Below, one piece after another: positions 1 to 6,274 of a stretch of 18,150 bases of DNA (within the stretch, counting starts at the first letter, position 1; every line of letters starts with the position of its first letter). Position numbers and translations under genes: made by a program. Under the pieces are notes generated by a model. That model made no database searches and was not told the origin of the DNA. It saw nothing but the letters and a program-made list of their open reading frames with translations. This stretch comes from JACQAI01 sp035507915 (lineage in GTDB: Bacteria > Pseudomonadota > Alphaproteobacteria > Elsterales > Elsteraceae): positions 1 to 18,150 of the forward strand of contig DATJNS010000561.1 in the NCBI GenBank assembly GCA_035507915.1, read 5' to 3'.

Positions 1-120
1 GCGAAGGCGATGAAGGGCGACCGCGAGAAATGCCTGGAGGCCGGCGCGTCGGATTATCTGGCGAAGCCGGTCAACACCGAGCAGCTCTTGTCGGCGCTGC
101 GCATGTGGCTGCACCGCTAG
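1..120 (+). CDS. C-terminal end of a receiver (REC) domain, probably of a hybrid sensor histidine kinase (5' truncated)
   Basis: Only the last 39 codons and the TAG stop lie in the window, in frame from base 1. The translation is the final part of a CheY-like receiver: the segment EAGASDYLAKPVN contains the conserved Lys-Pro pair (K22-P23 of the visible part) that contacts the phosphorylated aspartate, followed by the last helix. The phosphoacceptor Asp lies upstream, outside the window. The wording of this tail, ending in LLSALRMWLHR, is what I know from receivers at the C-terminus of large hybrid histidine kinases, but a stand-alone response regulator cannot be excluded. The next kinase gene starts 16 bases after the stop on the same strand, so the two are probably co-transcribed and may act in one phosphorelay (inference). 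Confidence 0.8.
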   Translation, partial: AKAMKGDREKCLEAGASDYLAKPVNTEQLLSALRMWLHR

Positions 121-136
121 GGCAGGGGGCCGCGCC

Positions 137-1834
137 GTGAACAGCTTCGAGAAGGTCAACATCCTGCTGGTCGACGACCAGCCGGGCAAGCTGCTGAGCT
201 ACGAGGCGACGCTCGGCGAGCTGGGCGAGAACCTCATCAAGGCGAGCTCGGCCAAGGAGGCGCTCGAGCATCTGCTCAAGAACGACATCGCGCTCGTGCT
301 GGTCGACGTGTGCATGCCCGACCTCGACGGCTTCGAGCTGGCGTCGATGATCCGCGAGCATCCGCGCTTCGCGCGCATCGCGATCATCTTCGTGTCGGCG
401 ATCCAGATCACCGAGCTCGATCGTCTGCGCGGCTACCAGGCGGGCGCGGTCGACTACGTGCCGGTGCCGGTGGTGCCGGAGCTCTTGCGCGCCAAGGTCA
501 AGGTGTTCGCCGAGCTCTACCGCAAGACCCGCCAGCTCGAAACGCTCAACGCCGAGCTCGAGCGGCGCGTCGCCGAGCGCACCGTCGACCTCGAGCGCGC
601 CAACCTGGAGCTCGAGCAGCGCGTCGAGGAGCGCACGCAGGAGCGCGAGGCGGCGCTCGCCCAGCTCCACGAGATGCAGAAGCTCGAAAGCCTGGGGCAG
701 CTGACCGGCGGCGTCGCGCACGACTTCAACAACGTGCTGGCCGCCGTGCTGGGCAATCTCGACGTGCTGTCGCGCCGGCCGAGCGACGATCCCGAGGCGC
801 GGCGCTTCATCGACGGCGCGATGAAGGCGGCCGAGCGCGGCGCGGCGCTCACCCGGCGCATGCTGGCGTTCGCGCGGCGCCAGGAGCTCAAGCCCGAGGC
901 GGTCGACGTCGCCCAGCTGGTCGGCGGCATGACCGAGATGCTCCGCCGTTCGCTCGGACCGACCATCCAGATCGTCGCCGAGTTCCAGCCCGGCTTGGCG
1001 CCGACCCGGGTCGACCCGAACCAGCTCGAGCTCGCGCTGCTCAACCTCAGCCTCAACGCGCGTGACGCCATGCCGGACGGCGGCCGCCTCACCATCGCGG
1101 CGCGCGCCGAGACCGCGAGCTCCGGCATGCGCGGCCTGCCGGCCGGCAGCTATGTCTGCATCGCGGTGACCGATACCGGCGTCGGCATGGACGAGATGAC
1201 CTTGAAGCGCGCGACCGAGCCGTTCTTCACCACCAAGGGGGTCGGCAAGGGCACCGGGCTCGGCTTGTCGATGGTCCATGGTTTCGCCGCGCAGTCGGGC
1301 GGCGTCGCGCGCATCGCCAGCCGGCTCGGCGCCGGCACGACGATCGAGCTGTGGCTGCCGGTCGCCGAAAGCGCCGTCGCCGTGCGGCCGGCGCCCGCGA
1401 AACCGCCGGCGCCCGCGCGCGTCCAAGGCCGCGAGATCCTGCTGGTCGACGACGATCCCCTGGTGATCGCGAGCACCACCGCCATGCTCGAGGATCTCGG
1501 CCACGCCGTCATGCAGGCGACCTCGGCGATCGGTGCGCTCACCATGCTGCGCTCGGCGGCCAAGGTCGACCTCGTGATCACCGACCACGCGATGCCGGGC
1601 CTCACCGGAACCGAGCTCGCGCGCCTGATCCGCCAGACCTGGCCCAGCCTGCCGATCATTCTCGTGACCGGCTATCCGGAGCTGCCCAAGGGCGAGGACC
1701 AGGGCCTGCCGTGGCTCACCAAGCCCTATCAGCGCGACGAGCTCGCCGCGCGCATCGACGCCGTGCTGCTGGACACTGCCGCGACGCCGGCCGCGCACAA
1801 CGTCGTCGCGGTGGAGTTCCCCCGCCGGGCGTAG
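137..1834 (+). CDS. Hybrid sensor histidine kinase, REC-coiled coil-HisKA-HATPase-REC
   Basis: A 565-residue soluble protein with no membrane segment, so input probably comes through its N-terminal receiver or a partner. Domains: REC1 at about 8-125 (acidic pair D13/D14, phosphoacceptor D57, S87); a charged Glu/Arg-rich coiled coil at about 126-185; HisKA with phosphorylatable H195 in GVAHDFNN; HATPase_c with the N box around N303/N307, DTGVG (346-350) and GKGTGLGL (370-377); a Pro/Ala linker; REC2 at about 432-547 (D438-D440, phosphoacceptor D483, T511, K529-P530). The layout implies autophosphorylation at H195 and transfer to D483, with REC1 as an input or modulating domain. REC1 is odd: the usual Lys-Pro is Val110-Pro111. 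The GTG start at 137 is preceded by a purine-rich AGGGGG at 124-129. The gene converges on xthA with only 16 bases between the stop codons. The signal and output are not recognisable. Confidence 0.9.
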   Translation: MNSFEKVNILLVDDQPGKLLSYEATLGELGENLIKASSAKEALEHLLKNDIALVLVDVCMPDLDGFELASMIREHPRFARIAIIFVSAIQITELDRLRGYQAGAVDYVPVPVVPELLRAKVKVFAELYRKTRQLETLNAELERRVAERTVDLERANLELEQRVEERTQEREAALAQLHEMQKLESLGQLTGGVAHDFNNVLAAVLGNLDVLSRRPSDDPEARRFIDGAMKAAERGAALTRRMLAFARRQELKPEAVDVAQLVGGMTEMLRRSLGPTIQIVAEFQPGLAPTRVDPNQLELALLNLSLNARDAMPDGGRLTIAARAETASSGMRGLPAGSYVCIAVTDTGVGMDEMTLKRATEPFFTTKGVGKGTGLGLSMVHGFAAQSGGVARIASRLGAGTTIELWLPVAESAVAVRPAPAKPPAPARVQGREILLVDDDPLVIASTTAMLEDLGHAVMQATSAIGALTMLRSAAKVDLVITDHAMPGLTGTELARLIRQTWPSLPIILVTGYPELPKGEDQGLPWLTKPYQRDELAARIDAVLLDTAATPAAHNVVAVEFPRRA

Positions 1835-1850
1835 AGCCTGGCGGACGCCC

Positions 1851-2669
1851 TCAGGCGGCCTTGCCGAACAGGCCGCCGGTCGCCGGCGGCTCGAGCTCGC
1901 ACCACACCGGCGTGTGATCGGACGCGCGGTCCCAGCCGCGCGGCGTCTTGTCGATGCCAGCGCCGATCAGGCGATCGGCGGCCTGCGGCGACAGCAGCAG
2001 GTGGTCGATGCGTAGCCCTTCGTCGCGGTGCCAGCGGCCGGCCTGGTAGTCCCAGAAGCTGTAGCGATGCGCGCGCGGCTCGATGGCGCGGAACGCGTCG
2101 GTCAGCCCGAGATGGATGAGGCGCCGGAAGCGCGCGCGCGAGTCCTGGCGGCACAGCGCGTCCTCGCGCCACCCCTTGGGATCGTAGACGTCGTCGTCGG
2201 TCGGACAGATGTTGTAGTCGCCGCCGAGCACGAATGGGATCTCGGCCTTGAGGAGCTTGGCGGCGTGCTCGCACAGGCGCTCCATCCAGGCGAGCTTGTA
2301 GGGATACTTGTCGGTGTCGACCGGGTTGCCGTTGGGTAGATAGAGCGACGCCACGCGCAGCCCGTCGATCTCGACCTCGAGGTAGCGCGCCTGGTTGTCG
2401 GGCGCGCGGTCGAGCGCGGCGGCCTCGGGCAACGCGCGCTCGATCACCGTCATCGGTCGGCGCGACAGCACGGCGACGCCGTTGTAGCTCTTCTGGCCGA
2501 CCAGCTCGGCGTGGTAGCCGAGGCCCTTGATCTCGAGCGCCGGGAAGTCGCTCTCGAGACACTTGATCTCCTGGAGCAGCGCGACGTCGGGCTTGGCCAT
2601 GTCGAGCCAGCGCGTCAGCAGCGGCAGCCGCGCCTTGACTGAGTTGACGTTCCAGGTCGCGATCTTCAT
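1851..2669 (-). CDS. xthA: Exodeoxyribonuclease III (AP endonuclease)
   Basis: A 272-residue member of the EEP nuclease family and full length for exonuclease III. The Mg2+-dependent enzyme cleaves at abasic sites and degrades 3' ends of duplex DNA in base-excision repair. Visible active-site residues are N7 in the opening WNVNS, E34 in LLQEIK, Y110 in SLYLPNG, D151 and N153 in GGDYN, D222 in RIDHLLLS, and the terminal D251-H252 in SDHTP, all matching the E. coli enzyme in order. The start is the ATG at 2669, and MKIATWNVNS is the usual N-terminus. It lies downstream of erpA on the minus strand, separated by 121 bases that carry a palindromic repeat, so it may be read from the erpA promoter with the repeat modulating read-through (inference). 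A purine stretch GGAAGGA lies about 14 bases before the start. Confidence 0.96.
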   Translation of the reverse strand: MKIATWNVNSVKARLPLLTRWLDMAKPDVALLQEIKCLESDFPALEIKGLGYHAELVGQKSYNGVAVLSRRPMTVIERALPEAAALDRAPDNQARYLEVEIDGLRVASLYLPNGNPVDTDKYPYKLAWMERLCEHAAKLLKAEIPFVLGGDYNICPTDDDVYDPKGWREDALCRQDSRARFRRLIHLGLTDAFRAIEPRAHRYSFWDYQAGRWHRDEGLRIDHLLLSPQAADRLIGAGIDKTPRGWDRASDHTPVWCELEPPATGGLFGKAA

Positions 2670-2691
2670 GGCAGCGCCGGTTATTCCTTCC

Positions 2692-2772
2692 CGTCATCCC
2701 CGCGAAAGCGGGGAACCAGGAGTCGGACGGCAGTGTCTACGACCCTGGATGCCCGCTTTCGCGGGCGTGACG
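2692..2772. repeat. Palindromic intergenic repeat of two hairpins (REP/BIME-like)
   Basis: Two arms of about 29 bases are imperfect inverted copies of each other. The left arm runs 2692-2720 and the right arm 2744-2772, and about 25 of 29 positions match when one is reverse-complemented. Each arm contains its own perfect hairpin: CCCCGC-GAAA-GCGGGG at 2698-2713 and GCCCGC-TTTC-GCGGGC at 2751-2766. The outer ends pair as CGTCA/TGACG and the inner ends as CCAGG/CCTGG. Elements with a CGTCATCCCCGCGAAAGCGG-type arm are, from general knowledge, scattered in many copies between genes of GC-rich proteobacteria. This copy lies between erpA and xthA, both on the minus strand, and could stabilise or attenuate the shared transcript. 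No transposase lies nearby. Confidence 0.85.
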
Positions 2773-2790
2773 CCTCATAGTGACCGGACT

Positions 2791-3150
2791 TCAGCCGATC
2801 GAGAAGGAGTTGCCGCAGCCGCAGCTCGAGGTCGCGTTCGGGTTGCGGATCTGGAACGCGGCGCCGACCAAGTCCTCGACGAAGTCAATCTCGGCGCCGC
2901 CGAGCAGCTCGAGCGAGGTCTCGTCGATCACGATCTCGGCGCCGTCGCGCGCGAACACGCGGTCGTCCGGGTTGACGGTGTCGTCGAAGCTGAAGCCGTA
3001 CTGGAAACCCGAGCAGCCGCCACCCGAGACCGCGAGGCGCAGCTTCAGGTTGGGCGTAGTCTCCTGCGTCATCAGGAAGGCGATTCGGCGTGCCGCACTC
3101 TCAGTCACTTTGACCGGAGGCGCCGACTCGGCGACATCGACCTGGCTCAT
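2791..3150 (-). CDS. erpA: Iron-sulfur cluster carrier/insertion protein ErpA
   Basis: A 119-residue A-type carrier (HesB/IscA/ErpA fold) that receives Fe-S clusters from the assembly scaffold and passes them to apo-proteins in the cytoplasm. The three cluster-ligating cysteines are present: C46 in GGGCSGFQYGF, and C110 and C112 in the C-terminal SSCGCGNSF. The YGFSFDD stretch, the NPNA turn before the last cysteines and the length match ErpA better than IscA or SufA, though paralogue assignment within this family is never certain from one sequence. The ATG at 3150 has an AGGGA ribosome site (plus-strand 3158-3162) 7 bases upstream and a strong predicted promoter at 3185-3213. The gene is divergent from the dNTPase gene and followed by xthA. 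Confidence 0.93.
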   Translation of the reverse strand: MSQVDVAESAPPVKVTESAARRIAFLMTQETTPNLKLRLAVSGGGCSGFQYGFSFDDTVNPDDRVFARDGAEIVIDETSLELLGGAEIDFVEDLVGAAFQIRNPNATSSCGCGNSFSIG

Positions 3151-3184
3151 CGCTCAATCCCTGGGCCGTCATGGCCGTACGCCT

Positions 3185-3213
3185 TATTTAGGCGCGCCAG
3201 GGGCTTGGGTCAA
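3185..3213 (-). promoter_or_regulatory. Predicted sigma70-type promoter of erpA
   Basis: Read on the minus strand, TTGACC (plus-strand 3208-3213) is followed by a 17-base spacer and TAAATA (3185-3190), near-consensus for a housekeeping promoter and AT-rich against a very GC-rich background. Transcription would start near 3178, giving a leader of about 28 bases that contains the AGGGA ribosome site of erpA. Confidence 0.7.
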
Positions 3214-3216
3214 ATC

Positions 3217-3228
3217 CCGGGCGCCCGG
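3217..3228. promoter_or_regulatory. Perfect 12-bp palindrome between the divergent -35 boxes (candidate operator)
   Basis: CCGGGCGCCCGG is identical to its reverse complement. It sits between the -35 box of erpA (3208-3213, minus) and the predicted -35 box of the dNTPase gene (3229-3234, plus), abutting the latter. A dimeric regulator bound here could affect both promoters. GC-only palindromes are fairly common in DNA of this composition, so only the position makes it notable. Confidence 0.3.
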
Positions 3229-3257
3229 TTGCTGGGGTGGGCGGCCGCGAGTAGGGT
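3229..3257 (+). promoter_or_regulatory. Predicted promoter of the dgt-argS-nagZ-scpAB run
   Basis: TTGCTG at 3229-3234, a 17-base spacer and TAGGGT at 3252-3257. The predicted transcription start, about 7 bases on, falls 2-4 bases before the ATG at 3267, and no Shine-Dalgarno sequence fits in that space. If the promoter is real, the mRNA is leaderless or nearly so. Confidence 0.4.
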
Positions 3258-3266
3258 GCGCGCGCC

Positions 3267-4436
3267 ATGGTCGCCATCCAGCAGTTCGTCGGCGCGGCCG
3301 CCTTCGCCTGCCATCCCGACCGGAGCCGCGGCCGGCTGGTGGCCGAGCCGGACGACGCCGAGCGCTCGGTGTATCAGCGCGACCGCGATCGCGTGCTGCA
3401 CGCCAGCGCGTTCCGCCGCCTGCAGTACAAGACCCAGGTCTTCATCTATCACGAAGGCGACCACTACCGGACGCGGCTGACCCACAGCCTCGAGGTGGCG
3501 CAGATCGCGCGCTCGACCGCGCGCGCGCTCGGGCTGAACGAGGACCTCGCCGAGGCGCTGGCGCTCGCCCACGACCTCGGCCACACGCCCTTCGGTCATG
3601 CCGGCGAGGACGCGCTGGCGCCCCTGATGGCGCCGTTCGGCGGGTTCAGCCACAACGACCAGACGCTCCGGATCCTGACCCAGCTCGAGCGGCGCTATGC
3701 GGCGTTCGACGGCCTCAACCTGACCTGGGAGACGCTCGAGGGCGTGGTCAAGCACAACGGTCCGGTGCGCACGCCATCGACGACCGTCGCCGCCTACAAC
3801 GCGCGCCACGATCTCAGGCTCGACAGCTTCGCCGGCGCCGAGGCGCAGGTCGCGGCGCTGGCCGACGACATCGCCTACAACAACCACGACATCGACGACG
3901 GCTTGCGCGCCGGGCTGTTCACGGTCGGCGACCTCGAGCCGGTGCCGCTGGTCGGGCCGGTGCTCGAGGCGCTGCGGCGCGACCATCCGGGGCTCGAGCC
4001 GAGCCGGCTGATCCATGAGACGGTGCGCCGGCTGATCAACCGCATGGTGTCCGACCTGCTCGCCGAGACGCGCCGGCGGATCGCCGCGCTCAAGCCCGCC
4101 TCGGCCGACGACGTGCGCCGGCTCGATCGGCCGCTGGTGGCGTTCTCCGACGCCATGCAGGCGAACGACCGGGCGTTGAAAGCCTTCCTGTTCGAGCGCA
4201 TGTACCGGCACTACCGGGTCAACCGCATGACCTCGAAGGCGCGGCGGGTCGTCCAGGACCTGTTCCGGCTGCTGCTCGCCGAGCCCCAGACCTTGCCGAC
4301 CGAGTGGCAGCGGCAGGCCGGCGCGCCCGGCGCGCCCGAGACCGCGCGCGTGGTCGCCGACTACATCGCGGGCATGACTGACCGCTTCGCGATGGACGAG
4401 CACCGCCGGCTGTTCGACCTCAACGAACGGACGTGA
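3267..4436 (+). CDS. dgt: Deoxyguanosinetriphosphate triphosphohydrolase-like protein (HD-domain dNTPase)
   Basis: A 389-residue HD-superfamily enzyme of the dGTPase type 2 group, which hydrolyses dNTPs to the deoxynucleoside and triphosphate and so limits the dNTP pool. The N-terminal signature runs through YQRDRDRVLHASAFRRLQYK and the HEGDHYRTRLTHS region. Predicted metal ligands are H73, H102-D103 in LAHDLGHTPFGH and the later Asp in LADDIAYNNHDIDD (around 200-201). Length is normal for the type 2 group. The substrate range of these dGTPase-like proteins is often untested, so the exact nucleotide is uncertain. The ATG at 3267 is the only good start, but it has no ribosome site and lies just downstream of the predicted -10 box. 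Its stop overlaps a GTG at 4433 and is 68 bases before the likely argS start. Confidence 0.92.
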   Translation: MVAIQQFVGAAAFACHPDRSRGRLVAEPDDAERSVYQRDRDRVLHASAFRRLQYKTQVFIYHEGDHYRTRLTHSLEVAQIARSTARALGLNEDLAEALALAHDLGHTPFGHAGEDALAPLMAPFGGFSHNDQTLRILTQLERRYAAFDGLNLTWETLEGVVKHNGPVRTPSTTVAAYNARHDLRLDSFAGAEAQVAALADDIAYNNHDIDDGLRAGLFTVGDLEPVPLVGPVLEALRRDHPGLEPSRLIHETVRRLINRMVSDLLAETRRRIAALKPASADDVRRLDRPLVAFSDAMQANDRALKAFLFERMYRHYRVNRMTSKARRVVQDLFRLLLAEPQTLPTEWQRQAGAPGAPETARVVADYIAGMTDRFAMDEHRRLFDLNERT

Positions 4437-4504
4437 CGTGGCGGCGCTTTCTTCAACGCGTCCGGGCGTGGCTTGACCGGCGCCCGGCACCCGAGCCAAG
4501 CGAG

Positions 4505-6274
4505 ATGACAAGCTTCAATATTTTCAAATCCTTTCAGGGCGCGGTCGCCAAAGCGATCGAGGATCTTGCGAGTGCCGGCGCGCTGCCCGGCGGGCTCGAC
4601 CTGACGCGCGTCGCGGTCGAGCCGCCCCGCGATCCGGCGCATGGCGACCTGGCGAGCAACGTCGGCATGGTGCTCGCCAAGCCGGCCGGGCAGAAGCCGC
4701 GCGACATCGCCCAGAAGGTCGGCGAGCGGCTTGCCGCCGAGCCCGGGCTCGACGTCATCGGCTTCACGGTCGACGGGCCCGGGTTCCTCAATCTGCGGGT
4801 CGCCGACGCGGTCTGGCAGGGCGTGCTGCGCGGCGTGCTCCAGGCCGGAAATGCATATGGCGACAGTGACATCGGGCGCGGCGTCAAGGTGAACGTCGAG
4901 TACGTGTCGGCCAATCCGACCGGACCGATGCATGTCGGCCACGGTCGTGGCGCGGTGGTTGGCGACGTACTCGCGACCCTGCTCGCCAAGGCCGGCTTCG
5001 CGGTCACGCGCGAGTACTACATCAACGACGCGGGCGCCCAGGTCGACATGCTGGCGCGCTCGGCGCACCTGCGCTACCGCGAGGCGCTCGGCGAATCGAT
5101 CGGCGCGGTCCCCGAGGGCTTCTACCCGGGCGACTATCTTGTCGAGGTCGGCCGCGCGCTGGCGGCGCGCGACGGGACGAAATGGCGCGACGTCCCCGAG
5201 GCGGCGTGGCTGGTGCCGGTCCGCGACTTCGCGATCGATGCCATGATGGCGCTGATTCGTGCGGATCTGGCGGCGCTGGGCGTGCGCCATGACGTGTTCT
5301 CCTCGGAGCGTGCGCTGGTCGCCGCGGGTGCCGTCGACCAGGCGCTGGCGGACCTGCAGGCCAAGGATCTGGTCTATGTCGGCACCCTCGAGCCGCCCAA
5401 GGGCAAGGTCCTCGAGGACTGGGAGCCGAGGCCGCAAACATTGTTTCGTTCTAGCCAGTTCGGCGACGATGTCGACAGGCCGTTGAAGAAGTCGGATGGC
5501 AGCTGGACCTACTTTGCCGCCGACATGGCCTACCATCGCGACAAAGTGCGGCGCGGCTTCCCGCTGCTGATCGACGTGTGGGGCGCCGATCACGGCGGCT
5601 ACGTCAAGCGTATGCAGGCGGCGGTCAAGGCGTTGACCGACGGAGCAGGCGTGCTCGACGTCAGACTGTGCCAGCTCGTCAACTTGCTGGACGCCGGGCA
5701 GCCGGTGCGCATGTCCAAGCGGGCCGGCACCTTCGTGACCCTGCGTGAGGTGGTGGACGAGGTCGGCAAGGACGTCGTCCGCTTCATCATGCTGACCCGC
5801 AAGAACGATGCGGCGCTCGACTTCGACCTCAAGCAGGTCGTGGAACAAACCAAGGACAACCCGGTCTTCTACGTCCAATACGCCCATGCAAGGGCGGCAT
5901 CGGTCATGCGGCACGCTGCAGCCGAGCTCAACAAGCAAGAGCTAAATGTTGTGGGTTTGCTTGAAGCAGACCTCAAGTACTTGACTGATCCGGCCGAACT
6001 TGGTTTGATCAGGCAGCTCGCCAACTGGCCGCGGATCGTCGAAGCAGCCGCCGAGGCGCATGAGCCGCACCGGGTCGCCTTCTACCTCAACGACCTGGCG
6101 GCCGGGTTCCATGCGCTGTGGAACAAGGGCAAGGACGACGCCACGCTGCGGTTCGTCGTGCCTGGCGACCCGGACCAGACGTTGGCGCGTCTGGCCCTGG
6201 TCCAGGGTGTGAAGAACGTGCTGGCCGTGGGCTTGGCGGTGCTGGGTGTCGTCCCGGCGGAGGAGATGCGCTGA
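4505..6274 (+). CDS. argS: Arginyl-tRNA synthetase
   Basis: A class I aminoacyl-tRNA synthetase of 589 residues, normal length, that charges tRNA-Arg in the cytoplasm. It shows the N-terminal Arg-S domain (about 5-100, including PPRDPAHGDLASN), the HIGH-equivalent HVGH at 143-146 within SANPTGPMHVGHGRG, the tRNA-contact segment EYYINDAGAQ, the KMSKS-equivalent RMSKRAGTF at 402-410, and the alpha-helical DALR anticodon-binding domain to the C-terminus. I chose ATG 4505 because MTSFNIFKSF fits the usual start and the first 40 bases are AT-rich, as expected near a start. A GTG at 4433 overlapping the dgt stop would add 24 Arg-rich residues unlike the family. The gene dips locally in GC (29 of 60 bases G or C at 5941-6000). 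Its stop overlaps the next ATG as TGATG. Confidence 0.95.
   Translation: MTSFNIFKSFQGAVAKAIEDLASAGALPGGLDLTRVAVEPPRDPAHGDLASNVGMVLAKPAGQKPRDIAQKVGERLAAEPGLDVIGFTVDGPGFLNLRVADAVWQGVLRGVLQAGNAYGDSDIGRGVKVNVEYVSANPTGPMHVGHGRGAVVGDVLATLLAKAGFAVTREYYINDAGAQVDMLARSAHLRYREALGESIGAVPEGFYPGDYLVEVGRALAARDGTKWRDVPEAAWLVPVRDFAIDAMMALIRADLAALGVRHDVFSSERALVAAGAVDQALADLQAKDLVYVGTLEPPKGKVLEDWEPRPQTLFRSSQFGDDVDRPLKKSDGSWTYFAADMAYHRDKVRRGFPLLIDVWGADHGGYVKRMQAAVKALTDGAGVLDVRLCQLVNLLDAGQPVRMSKRAGTFVTLREVVDEVGKDVVRFIMLTRKNDAALDFDLKQVVEQTKDNPVFYVQYAHARAASVMRHAAAELNKQELNVVGLLEADLKYLTDPAELGLIRQLANWPRIVEAAAEAHEPHRVAFYLNDLAAGFHALWNKGKDDATLRFVVPGDPDQTLARLALVQGVKNVLAVGLAVLGVVPAEEMR

Noticed and set aside
71..1798. Open frame of 575 codons on the minus strand across the hybrid kinase; similar long antisense frames at 3210-4511, 4361-5938, 11847-13370 and 14306-15862
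   Set aside because: These are expected in DNA with a G or C at most third positions. The translations are Arg/Ala/Gly/His-rich with no family motifs, and each lies opposite a gene with clear domains.
1827..1850. Inverted repeat GGGCGT/ACGCCC between the converging kinase and xthA genes, as a two-way terminator
   Set aside because: The stem is only 6 bp with a 12-base loop, overlaps the kinase stop codon and has no T run on either strand. It is too weak in this base composition.
4433..4504. Upstream GTG start for argS overlapping the dgt stop (GTGA)
   Set aside because: The overlap is attractive, but the added 24 residues are Arg/Trp/Pro-rich and unlike ArgS N-termini, and no ribosome site precedes the GTG. 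ATG 4505 gives a normal length.
6118..6273. N-terminal extension of the SPOR protein into argS
   Set aside because: The frame is open but the extra residues are the out-of-frame argS end. ATG 6274 has an excellent GGAGGAG and gives a normal bitopic layout.
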